Positions 8,133-15,264 of a stretch of 64,000 nt of DNA are shown here, piece by piece (the first letter of the stretch is position 1; each line of letters begins with the position of its first letter). The notes under the pieces are model-generated. The model worked only from the letters and a program-made list of their open reading frames with translations, was not told where the DNA came from and made no database searches. The position numbers were made by a program, and so were the translations under genes. Source of the DNA: Nocardia sp. NRRL S-836 (GTDB lineage: Bacteria; Actinomycetota; Actinomycetes; Mycobacteriales; Pseudonocardiaceae); assembly GCF_001279525.1 (NCBI RefSeq), contig NZ_LGDY01000097.1, positions 1 through 64,000 of the forward strand, written 5' to 3'.

Positions 8133-8554
8133 GCCTTCTCCTGCTGCTCGCACACGGCCACGTCGAGGAACCCCGCCGCTCCAGAACGCGGCCCGGTGGG
8201 ACGTTGCCGACACTAGGGGCAGGACCGGGCAGAACACCCCTGTGGACTTCCGCAATTGTCGCTCGTCCGGGCGCGGCGGCTCCTGTGCCCGGCACCCGCC
8301 GGGTCGCTGCGCGAGCGACGTTCCAGCGCGTGGAACGAATGGCAGACAGCACGCGTCCGCAGACACACAATCAGCCGGTGGGCGTCGAAGAGCGCAGCAC
8401 CTACCGCCGCTCGGTGGATCACGTCCTCCAGGTCGTGGTCACCGGTGGGGTTGCGGCAGGCGGGCACCGATGACCACGCAGGTGTTGCGCGGTCCCCGTC
8501 CCATGCCGGTCACCTGGCGAGTTCGTCTCAACCCCATCACCCACTGGAGCTCGC
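8133..8554. promoter_or_regulatory. Divergent promoter region between ligase and ammonia-lyase
   Basis: This 422-bp stretch has no convincing gene. It must contain the two divergent promoters for the ligase/SDR operon (leftward) and the ammonia-lyase (rightward). The only clear structure is the perfect palindrome at 8319-8337, listed separately, near its middle. Confidence 0.6.
8319..8337. promoter_or_regulatory. Perfect 7+5+7 palindrome, candidate operator
   Basis: CGTTCCA-GCGCG-TGGAACG is a perfect inverted repeat, with a self-complementary GCGC in the centre, in the middle of the divergent ligase/ammonia-lyase intergenic region. The position and 19-bp size suit a dimeric repressor (TetR, MarR or LacI type) that controls both transcription units. 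No such regulator is encoded next to it in this window. Confidence 0.5.
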
Positions 8555-10084
8555 ATGTCGACGATCCACGACGTCGTCACCCACGACGTGACCCTGCCGG
8601 GCAGGCTCGACGCGGCAGCGCTGGAGCGAGCGAGCGGGTTGCTCCACGTCGGGTTGTCCGAGTCCGCCCGCGGTGAGCTCGAACGCTGCCGCAGGTTCGT
8701 CGACTCGGTCGTCGCCGACGGGCACGAGGTGTACGGCGCCACCACGGGGTTCGGTCCGCTGGTGACGTTCGCCGGCCGGGAGACCGCGGCCGAGCAGTGC
8801 GACAACACTCTGCAGCACCTCACCGCCGGCCAAGGTGCCGACCTGCCGATCCCGGTGGTGCGGGCGACGATCCTGGCTCGGCTGGCGTCGCTGACGAAGG
8901 CCAGGTCCGGCGTGACACCGTCTGTTGTGGACGGTCTGATGGCGGTGCTGCGCACGACGTTCACCCCGGCGGTGCCGACCTACGGGTCGGTCGGGGCCAG
9001 CGGCGACCTCGTCCCGCTGGCCCACGTCGCGCAGGCGCTGCGCGGAACCGGACACGCCTATGTGGACGGTGTGCGGCTGCCCGCGGCCGAGGCGCTGCGG
9101 GCGGCCGGTCTCACGCCGCTGGTGCTCGACGGGCGCGACGCGCTCGCCCTGGTCAACGGCACCTCGCTGACCGCCGCCACCGCGGGCCTCGCGTGGCGGT
9201 CCATCGGCCGGTCGCTGCACGCCGCCACCGCGTTGAGCGCGTTGCTGGCCGACCTGCTCGGCAGCACCACCGCGTTCCTCGACCACCGGCTGCTCGCCGC
9301 GTTCGGCCACCCGGCCGCCGGTGAGGTCGGCGCACGGATGGCCACGATGCTCGACGGAACGCGTCCGACCGGGCTGCGGCCGTTGCAGGAGCCGTACTCC
9401 ATCCGCTGCACCCCTCAGCTGCTCGGCGCCGCGACGTCGGCGCACCGGTACGCGGGCGAGGTGGTGCACGACGACCTGAACGGGGTCAGCGACAACCCGT
9501 TGTTCTTCGTCGACGACGAGGCGGTCGCGCACGGCGGCAACTTCTTCGGCCAGCCCTGCTCGTTCGTGAGCGACCTGCTCACCACGGTCGCGGTGCAGGT
9601 CGGCAACCTCGCCGAGCGGCAGCTGGACCTGCTCGTCGACCCCAACCGGAACACCGGGCTCCCGCCGATGCTGTCACCGCGTCCCGGTGTGCACCACGGG
9701 GTCCAGGGCGTGCAGCTGGCGTCGACGGCGATCGTGGCGGCGATGCGCCGGCAGGCGATGCCCGCCAGCGTGCAGAGCCTCCCGACGAACCTGCACAACC
9801 AGGACGTCGTCCCGTTCGGCACGCAGGCCGCACAGAACGCGTGGGAGACCGCGCGGTTGCTGCGACACCTGCAGGGCGGGCTGGCGGTCGCGTTGCGGCA
9901 GGCGGTGCACCTGCGCGACGGCCGGCCCACCGCGCCGTTCTGCATCGGCCTCGCCGACCGGCTGGCCGACGCGATCCCGCCGATCGAGCAGGACCGGCCG
10001 CTGGACGCCGACGTGCGCCTGGCCGCCGACGTCGTGGACGCCCACCTCGCCGGGACAGCCGGCTCCGAAGATTCCTGGACGTGA
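8555..10084 (+). CDS. MIO-type aromatic amino acid ammonia-lyase or aminomutase, tyrosine-type
   Basis: A 509-residue member of the histidine/phenylalanine/tyrosine ammonia-lyase family, which eliminates ammonia from an aromatic amino acid to give an acrylate; some members are 2,3-aminomutases. The MIO cofactor arises from Ala148-Ser149-Gly150 in GSVGASGDLVPLAH. The catalytic tyrosine is Tyr60 in VYGATTGFG, and QEPYSIRCTPQ is conserved. The substrate-selectivity pair is His88-Leu89 in NTLQHLTAG; His-Leu is the tyrosine signature (as in Rhodobacter TAL), Phe-Leu marks PAL and Ser-His marks HAL. The likely product is p-coumarate or beta-tyrosine. The ATG follows GGAG. It is transcribed away from the CoA-ligase gene and 96 bases ahead of an O-methyltransferase. 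Confidence 0.9.
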   Translation: MSTIHDVVTHDVTLPGRLDAAALERASGLLHVGLSESARGELERCRRFVDSVVADGHEVYGATTGFGPLVTFAGRETAAEQCDNTLQHLTAGQGADLPIPVVRATILARLASLTKARSGVTPSVVDGLMAVLRTTFTPAVPTYGSVGASGDLVPLAHVAQALRGTGHAYVDGVRLPAAEALRAAGLTPLVLDGRDALALVNGTSLTAATAGLAWRSIGRSLHAATALSALLADLLGSTTAFLDHRLLAAFGHPAAGEVGARMATMLDGTRPTGLRPLQEPYSIRCTPQLLGAATSAHRYAGEVVHDDLNGVSDNPLFFVDDEAVAHGGNFFGQPCSFVSDLLTTVAVQVGNLAERQLDLLVDPNRNTGLPPMLSPRPGVHHGVQGVQLASTAIVAAMRRQAMPASVQSLPTNLHNQDVVPFGTQAAQNAWETARLLRHLQGGLAVALRQAVHLRDGRPTAPFCIGLADRLADAIPPIEQDRPLDADVRLAADVVDAHLAGTAGSEDSWT

Positions 10085-10180
10085 GACCCGGCCTCGGCGT
10101 GCTGTCGGTGCTTCCCGGCGGCGGCACGGCCACAGCATGGAACAAGGGCCTCTGAGCCGCATCAACCGTGGAGGTCAGGC

Positions 10181-10879
10181 ATGAACGTGGCAGTGAACGG
10201 CGCTACCCAGGTGGACAAGCGGATCCGGTTGACGCCCGAGATCCTCGACTACGTCCTGCACTGCACCGAGCAGCCGGTGCCCGTGCAGCAGTGGCTGATC
10301 GACACCACGACCGCGCTCGGACAGGTCGCCGAGATGCAGATCGCCCACGAGCAGGCGGTGCTGTTCACCCTCCTCGCCGCTGCGAGCGGGGCACGCAGGA
10401 TCATCGAGGTCGGCACCTTCACCGGGTACTCCGCGCTCGCCTTCGCCAGAGGCATGCCGGCGGACGGCACCATCGACACCTACGACATCACCGACAGGTG
10501 GTCCTCGACCGCGCGCAGGGCCTGGCAGGAGGCCGGGTTCGCCGACCGCATCCGCCAGCACATCGGCCCGGCGGCCGAACTGCTCGACCGGCTGCCCCCG
10601 GAGCCGGCCGTGGACCTCGTGTTCATCGACGCGGACAAGGTCAGCTACATCGGGTACTGGGAGCAGCTGCTGCCGCGGGTGGCCGACAACGGACTGATCA
10701 TCGCCGACAACGTGCTGTACGCCGGTGAGGCGACCAGCGTCCACGCCGAGGGCAACGCCGCGGCGATCCGCGCGTTCAACGAGCACGTGCGGGCCGACGA
10801 CCGGGTGCAGGCGGTCATGCTGCCGCTGGCCGACGGGTTGACCATCGCGCGCAAACTCCCCGCGAGGTATGGGCGGTGA
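10181..10879 (+). CDS. Metal-dependent O-methyltransferase (caffeoyl-CoA OMT family)
   Basis: A 232-residue class I SAM O-methyltransferase of the catechol/caffeoyl-CoA type, which uses a divalent metal to methylate one hydroxyl of a catechol. Seen are the SAM loop EVGTFTGYSALAFA (residues 76-89), the metal-binding FIDADK (about 148-153) with Y-x-x-YWE after it, and IADNVLYAG (about 173). The ATG follows GTGGAGG at good spacing. It is probably co-transcribed with the ammonia-lyase and ends at a strong hairpin. A catechol substrate would need a hydroxylation step; the convergent neighbour at 10920 is a candidate tyrosine 3-hydroxylase. Confidence 0.88.
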   Translation: MNVAVNGATQVDKRIRLTPEILDYVLHCTEQPVPVQQWLIDTTTALGQVAEMQIAHEQAVLFTLLAAASGARRIIEVGTFTGYSALAFARGMPADGTIDTYDITDRWSSTARRAWQEAGFADRIRQHIGPAAELLDRLPPEPAVDLVFIDADKVSYIGYWEQLLPRVADNGLIIADNVLYAGEATSVHAEGNAAAIRAFNEHVRADDRVQAVMLPLADGLTIARKLPARYGR

Positions 10880-10886
10880 TGTGAGC

Positions 10887-10928
10887 CTGCCGTGAGTGTC
10901 CCCGGCGAGCCGGGGACACTCACGGCAG
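10887..10928. terminator. 19-bp perfect hairpin, bidirectional terminator
   Basis: Perfect 19-bp arms (10887-10905 and 10910-10928) with a 4-base loop lie seven bases after the O-methyltransferase stop. The hairpin covers the last codons and stop of the convergent gene that ends at 10920. No U-tract follows on either strand, as is common in actinomycetes. It should end transcription from both sides. Confidence 0.85.
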
Positions 10929-11759
10929 TGCGGCGCGAACGGGCACCTCGACCAGCGATGACCGCCCGACGACGACGATCAACTCCTCGATCATGCCGGG
11001 CAGGTCGGTGGGCAGCAGGTCGAACACCTCGGCCCGCGCGTCGACCGGGTCAGCGGCGAGGTCCTCCCGGATCGCGACCAGCCGCGACAGCATCGCGGCG
11101 GTGAAGTCGGCCTGCGTGACCACTCCGCGGCTCACCAGGAAGAACTCGTCGAACAGGGCGCGTTCGGCGTCCGTGACACCGTTGCCCGCGCGGCCTCCGT
11201 GGCCTTTGAACAGCGAGGCCCCCTCGGGCACCAGCATCTGCGCCACGGTCATGTGCACCAGGCGGTTGCGTTTGAGCGCTCGCTTGAGCACGCCGTCGCG
11301 GGGCGGGCGCAGCGTGCCGAGCAGGTCGGCGACCCGCTCGTGGTCACGGGCCCACAGGCCGCTGAAGGCCGGGTGCTTCGCGGCCATCCGCGGTCGGATG
11401 GACAGGGCGTAGACCTCCGGGGTGCAGCTGCCGGCGTAGAGCAGCAGTGCGCTGTAGCAGTCGTACCACCACGCAGCCCGTGCCGTGTCGGCCTCGGAGA
11501 GGCTGCCGGATCCGTCCGAGCCGGCGAGCAGGTCCGCGAGCATGCGCCACACGCCGAACGTCACGTGGTGGCCGATCATCCAGCGGTAGAACGCCCGATC
11601 CGAGTCGTCGGCCGCCACTCTCGCGACCGGTGCGGACAACGTCGGCTCCGCCGAACAGGGGCCCACGACATCGATCAGGTCCGGCTCGACCAGCGCGTGG
11701 CCGGGCATCGGCAGACGCAGGACGTCGAGTCCGAGCGGTCGCTCCGACGCGGTCGTCAT
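10920..11759 (-). CDS. LmbB2-like putative heme-dependent L-tyrosine 3-hydroxylase
   Basis: A 279-residue soluble protein. Its length and several segments recall the LmbB2/SibU/TomI/HrmE family of heme-dependent tyrosine 3-hydroxylases, which make L-DOPA with peroxide in lincomycin, pyrrolobenzodiazepine and hormaomycin pathways. Those segments are FYRWMIGHHVTFGVWRML, YSALLLYAGSCTPEVYAL, PAFSGLWARDHERV and RLVHMTVAQMLVPEGASLF, the last with a histidine that could be the heme ligand. The match is from memory of the family, not alignment, so it needs checking. The protein ends inside the terminator hairpin. A tyrosine hydroxylase would fit the tyrosine-type ammonia-lyase and the catechol-type O-methyltransferase next door. 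Otherwise treat it as a conserved hypothetical. Confidence 0.55.
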   Translation of the reverse strand: MTTASERPLGLDVLRLPMPGHALVEPDLIDVVGPCSAEPTLSAPVARVAADDSDRAFYRWMIGHHVTFGVWRMLADLLAGSDGSGSLSEADTARAAWWYDCYSALLLYAGSCTPEVYALSIRPRMAAKHPAFSGLWARDHERVADLLGTLRPPRDGVLKRALKRNRLVHMTVAQMLVPEGASLFKGHGGRAGNGVTDAERALFDEFFLVSRGVVTQADFTAAMLSRLVAIREDLAADPVDARAEVFDLLPTDLPGMIEELIVVVGRSSLVEVPVRAALP

Positions 11760-12237
11760 CTCGCGTCCCGGAACCCGCGGGACGGGTTCACGCCGAGCGG
11801 ATCACCGACGCGCTGACGCCCCGGGAGGAGAAGCATGCTGCGTGCGCACATAGTCAATCGCCTTCTTAGCCCGATGGCGTGTCAAGAGTCGAAGAACTGT
11901 GGAACTCGGCGCGACCACCGACCAGGACGTGATCCGGGGAGTCATCGAAACCTGCTGCGCGGCAACGGCGGAAGAGCGCGTTCCACCGTCCGGGACGGGT
12001 GCGCGGCGCGATGAGGTGGAGACTGCCACCAATGCTGCACTCACGTACACAATGGACTGGCACTTGGTGCAGCTCCGGCCCGTCAAAGGCAGCGGCTGTG
12101 AGCGTAAAGGAAGACAAGTGTGCGCCCCGATGCCCTTGCCGCCCGCTTTCCCTTGGGATCACCATGACTTTTCGCCAGGCTGTTCGCGATGTCGCGTTCA
12201 CGGAACGCATTCATGATCATTCATTGAGAGGAACAGC
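11760..12237. promoter_or_regulatory. 478-bp divergent intergenic region
   Basis: No gene with actinomycete codon bias was found here; the short open frames have poor third-position G+C and no ribosome site. The region is richer in A+T than its flanks, particularly near 12180-12235. It holds the promoters of the leftward putative tyrosine hydroxylase and the rightward secreted peptide, and the palindrome at 12194-12208. Confidence 0.55.
12194..12208. promoter_or_regulatory. GCGTTC-ACG-GAACGC palindrome before the secreted peptide gene
   Basis: A perfect 6+3+6 inverted repeat lies 30 bases before the ATG of the small secreted protein and just before an A+T-rich TGATCATTCATTGA stretch and the GAGAGGA ribosome site. 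The position, overlapping the probable transcription start or leader, suits an operator. Confidence 0.4.
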
Positions 12238-12459
12238 ATGGTGAAGAAGTTGGTCGCCGGCGCCGCACTCCTGTGCGCGTCGCTGGTGGTGGTCGCTCCG
12301 GCCGCTCACGCCGCATCGTTCGCTGGCGTCTACCCCAACCACAACGCGGCGGTCAAAGCCTGCAAGCAGGGTGTGGCGCAGGGCCGCTGGTACGACACGT
12401 GCCGCTACCAGGGCTACCGCAACTCCGCGCAGGTCGGTCTCTGGGTCCAGCCCAGGTAG
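12238..12459 (+). CDS. Small secreted protein, 73 aa
   Basis: A 73-residue protein with a standard Sec signal peptide: MVKK, a hydrophobic core (LVAGAALLCASLVVVAPA) and an AHA-A cleavage site near residue 25. The mature part of about 48 residues has two cysteines (in VKACKQG and YDTCRYQGY), probably one disulphide, and is rich in aromatic and basic residues. Small secreted proteins of this type are common in actinomycetes and mostly uncharacterised. The ATG follows GAGAGGA with seven bases. It is monocistronic, with an operator-like palindrome before it and a hairpin after it. Confidence 0.8.
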   Translation: MVKKLVAGAALLCASLVVVAPAAHAASFAGVYPNHNAAVKACKQGVAQGRWYDTCRYQGYRNSAQVGLWVQPR

Positions 12460-12495
12460 TTCGCTCCACCACACCCCGCTGACGCCTCGCCTGCG

Positions 12496-12528
12496 GCCGT
12501 GTCCGAGCCGGTTCGGCTCGGACACGGC
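12496..12528. terminator. 15-bp perfect hairpin terminator
   Basis: Perfect 15-bp arms (12496-12510 and 12514-12528) with a 3-base loop lie 36 bases after the stop of the small secreted protein. There is no U-tract. It should separate that gene from the following GNAT-like gene. Confidence 0.8.
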
Positions 12529-12552
12529 ACGCGACGACCTCGGAGGGTCTTC

Positions 12553-13203
12553 GTGATCAGGTCTGTGCAAGATCTGCGAATCGAGTGGCTGGACGATCCC
12601 GCGACGTTCTTCCGCCGCCACGCCGACGCGCTGGCGGCCATCGGCGCCAGTGCCTTCGCCCAGCCCGCACCGGTGATGGGACACCAGGTGGCCGACCGGT
12701 TCGCCAAGGCGACGCTGGCCCAGATCCTGCGCCTCGACGGCGAGATCGTGGGCTTCGGCCTGTTCGACCGGCTGCGGTCGGGGCTGTGGGTCGTCGAGGG
12801 CCGCGCGATCGCCCCCGCCCACCAGCGGGGCGGGCTGGGAACGCGGTGCTTCCGCGACTTCCTCGACACGACCGGGGCGAACGCCGTCGCCACCGTCACC
12901 CGCAACCCGGCGATCTGCCGGATGATGGCGGCCGAGTTCCGCACGGTGCTCCCGGACCTGTCGTCCGACCGTCCACTGCGGACACTGCACCACTCCGGCA
13001 TCGCCACCGCCGTCCGCCATTACGCCGGGCACCTCGGCGCCGACGTCGCGGAGCTGCCGTTCATCCGCAACCGCTACCCGGGCGGGCTGTACGGGGTGCG
13101 CGATCCCGGCCTGCGCATGCCTTCGCCGGAGATCAGCCGTGATCCGTCGTGCGGGGTCATCACCGTGGGAGTGGGGCGCAAACCTCCTCAGGCTGGCGGC
13201 TGA
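12553..13203 (+). CDS. GNAT-fold acetyltransferase-like protein
   Basis: A 216-residue protein with a GNAT-like core: a strand EIVGFGLFDRL, then WVVEGRAIAPAHQRGGLGTRCFRDFL, which has the Q/R-x-x-G-x-G/A acetyl-CoA pyrophosphate loop (QRGGLG) at the start of its helix. It should transfer an acyl group from acyl-CoA to an amine; the substrate is unknown. The C-terminal 80 residues (PFIRNRYPGGLYG and beyond) match nothing recognised. The GTG at 12553 was chosen because GGAGGG precedes it by seven bases. The gene runs 16 bases into the 3' end of the convergent hydrolase gene. Confidence 0.75.
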   Translation: MIRSVQDLRIEWLDDPATFFRRHADALAAIGASAFAQPAPVMGHQVADRFAKATLAQILRLDGEIVGFGLFDRLRSGLWVVEGRAIAPAHQRGGLGTRCFRDFLDTTGANAVATVTRNPAICRMMAAEFRTVLPDLSSDRPLRTLHHSGIATAVRHYAGHLGADVAELPFIRNRYPGGLYGVRDPGLRMPSPEISRDPSCGVITVGVGRKPPQAGG

Positions 13204-14084
13204 GCGACCTCACCGCATTCCGCCGATCCGTCAACCGGGTCCGGTTCGGTCAGCAGCGCACGCACCGCCGCGGCGACCCCCGAGGGATGGGTCAGAAAGC
13301 CTTCGTGGCCACCGGGCAGGACCGCGAGGCTCTCCCCCACCACGTCGGCCAGCCTGGCCGTGATGCGGCGCAGGAAAGGTGAGCTCGCGGACCCGATCGC
13401 CGGCCGGATCCTCGTCGTCCCGGACCGCAGCTCCGCCCAGCCCTCCTCACCGATCCGGTACGCCCACGTCACGCCCGCCTCGACCGCGAGGAACGAGTTG
13501 ACGTTGGCGATCGTCCGCTGGTCGGGCGGTTCCCAGCCGACGTCGGCCTCCCGGTCGAGCGGATCACGCTGCTCCGCCCCGAAGCCGGCCCGCAGCAGCG
13601 TCAGCGCCTTCCGCCAGCCCGTTTTCTCGTGCACCTGCCGCACCTCCCGGTGCAACGCGTCGAACTCGGCGCGCTCCGCCGCGTCGGCGAGACACCGCAG
13701 CGGAGGTTCGTGGGCGACGAGCACGCTCACCCGCTCCGGCCACCGGCGCGCGAGCTCCAGGCCGATGACCGCCCCGGTGCTGCACCCGTACACCGCGACC
13801 GGGGTGTCCCCGTAGACGTGCGCGGCCAGCGCCACGGCGTCCTCGGCGTGCTGCTCGATCGACACCGGCTGCAGCGGGTCCCCCACCGAGGTGCGGCTCT
13901 GCCCGCGCCGGTCGTACGTCAGCACGGAGTGCGTCTCGGCGAGCCGGACCGCCAGCGGGGCGGCACTGTGCGCGTCACTGCCGCCGCTGGGCAGCACCAG
14001 GACCGGCGGGCCGGCACCGCGGACGGTATGGCTGATGTCCGCGCCCTCGGCCCGGAACGTCCCGGTTCGTTCAGCAGGTGCCAC
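13188..14084 (-). CDS. Alpha/beta hydrolase
   Basis: A 298-residue alpha/beta-hydrolase-fold protein. The nucleophile elbow is GCSTG with Ser102, the oxyanion strand is VLVLPSGGSDAH, the motif TYDRRGQS is typical, and the catalytic histidine is probably in LPGGHEGFL near residue 270. Family members hydrolyse esters, thioesters or lactones, and in clusters often release or trim intermediates. The start overlaps the end of the prenyltransferase gene by 14 bases, so the P450, prenyltransferase and hydrolase form one leftward operon. Confidence 0.85.
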   Translation of the reverse strand: MAPAERTGTFRAEGADISHTVRGAGPPVLVLPSGGSDAHSAAPLAVRLAETHSVLTYDRRGQSRTSVGDPLQPVSIEQHAEDAVALAAHVYGDTPVAVYGCSTGAVIGLELARRWPERVSVLVAHEPPLRCLADAAERAEFDALHREVRQVHEKTGWRKALTLLRAGFGAEQRDPLDREADVGWEPPDQRTIANVNSFLAVEAGVTWAYRIGEEGWAELRSGTTRIRPAIGSASSPFLRRITARLADVVGESLAVLPGGHEGFLTHPSGVAAAVRALLTEPDPVDGSAECGEVAQPPA

Positions 14085-15264
14085 TGCCGGCTCCGTTGCC
14101 GCCGTGGAACCGTTCGGCCAAAGCGAGATCGCCGTTGGACAGGCCGTGGCGCCGGAAGAACATCCGCGGGTTGAAGTACACCGCGACGCGCGCCGGACCG
14201 TCGACGGAACGTTGTGCGCTCAGGAACGAGTGCGCGTACATCTCATCGCCCGCATCGCCACTCATGAAGAACCGGGCACATCGCTCATAGGCCGCACGGC
14301 TTTCCGGTGACACGTCGTAGGCGTCCAGCACCTCCCGCACCATCCACTGCGCCTCCGCGTCCGAACGGCTGCGCGGGGTGAGCCCGAACTGGTGCATGAC
14401 GGACTCGATCGGCCGCGCACGTCCAGGCAGGAACGAGACATACGTTCCGTACGACCAGAAACGGCGGTGGTTGGAGCGCCATTCGAGGCGGGTGCGTGAC
14501 GGCACCTCCCCCTGCCAGGCCGACCGTTCCCACGCCCTGGCCGCGATCCTGGCCATCGTGGGACCGTCGTCCAGCTCGGCGGACGGCCCGAGCCGGTCCC
14601 AGCGCGCGAGCTTGTCCGGCGTGAGGGACCCGCGGTGCTGCACGTAGAGCTTCGTTCTCGCCAACGGTCCCGCGGCGAGGTCGAGGCACAGGTAGGACAC
14701 GGTGTCATCGTCGTCCATCGCGTCGGCGACGACCTGCCACTGACCGGGGAACCCCAGCGCGGTGAGCACCGCGTCGGTGCGAGCGGCGGTGGCCGAGCGG
14801 CTGCCACCGGCCAGCCACAGGTGGATCTTGCCCTCCGGCCGCCTGCCAGGTACCCAGCCCAGGGTGTGGAAGGCGGCCATCGGCGGACGGTCGGCCGGTC
14901 GTGGCGCCACCAGGTGCTCGATCCGCCGCAGCCTGGACAGGTCGAGGCCGTGGACGGCGGACAGGCGCTCGCTGAGCTTGAGCGCACTGTCCCAGTAGGA
15001 CCCAGGACTACCGGGTTCGGCCTGCGCCTCGACCGAGGCGCGCAGTCCCAGCGGTCGCTCACCGAGCACGACGGAGAGTTCCAGCGGTGTGCTGTCGGCG
15101 GTGAGCGTGGACCACGCGGGCGGCGCGTCGGGTGAGCGATGGCCCCACGACTCGCCCATGAGCCGCACGTCCGCGACTGCCTGGTCGGCGAGGTCGCCGA
15201 GATCGCCGGCGGCGCACAGCCCGCGCACCGCGGCCTCGGCGAGATCGGCGCACGTCTGGTTCAT
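14071..15264 (-). CDS. ABBA-fold aromatic prenyltransferase (DMATS/CymD-type)
   Basis: A 397-residue protein with the marks of bacterial and fungal dimethylallyl-tryptophan-synthase-type prenyltransferases, which attach a prenyl group from an allyl diphosphate to an aromatic ring in a beta-barrel. Diphosphate-binding Lys/Arg/Tyr motifs are seen on alternating strands: EGKIHLWLAGGSR, LARTKLYVQHRG, RTRLEWRSNHRRFWSYGTYVSF and ARVAVYFNPRMFF. The length fits the family. The ATG at 15264 overlaps the stop of the upstream P450 gene (ATGA), which fixes the start. Tryptophan, tyrosine and indole-diketopiperazine derivatives are the usual acceptors; the substrate here is unknown. A long open frame that extends upstream of this start is only an overlap with the P450 gene. 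Confidence 0.78.
   Translation of the reverse strand: MNQTCADLAEAAVRGLCAAGDLGDLADQAVADVRLMGESWGHRSPDAPPAWSTLTADSTPLELSVVLGERPLGLRASVEAQAEPGSPGSYWDSALKLSERLSAVHGLDLSRLRRIEHLVAPRPADRPPMAAFHTLGWVPGRRPEGKIHLWLAGGSRSATAARTDAVLTALGFPGQWQVVADAMDDDDTVSYLCLDLAAGPLARTKLYVQHRGSLTPDKLARWDRLGPSAELDDGPTMARIAARAWERSAWQGEVPSRTRLEWRSNHRRFWSYGTYVSFLPGRARPIESVMHQFGLTPRSRSDAEAQWMVREVLDAYDVSPESRAAYERCARFFMSGDAGDEMYAHSFLSAQRSVDGPARVAVYFNPRMFFRRHGLSNGDLALAERFHGGNGAGSGTC

Noticed and set aside
11899..12216. 105-residue open frame upstream of the secreted peptide
   Set aside because: Poor third-position G+C, no ribosome site, odd Cys/Pro-rich composition; more likely regulatory DNA.
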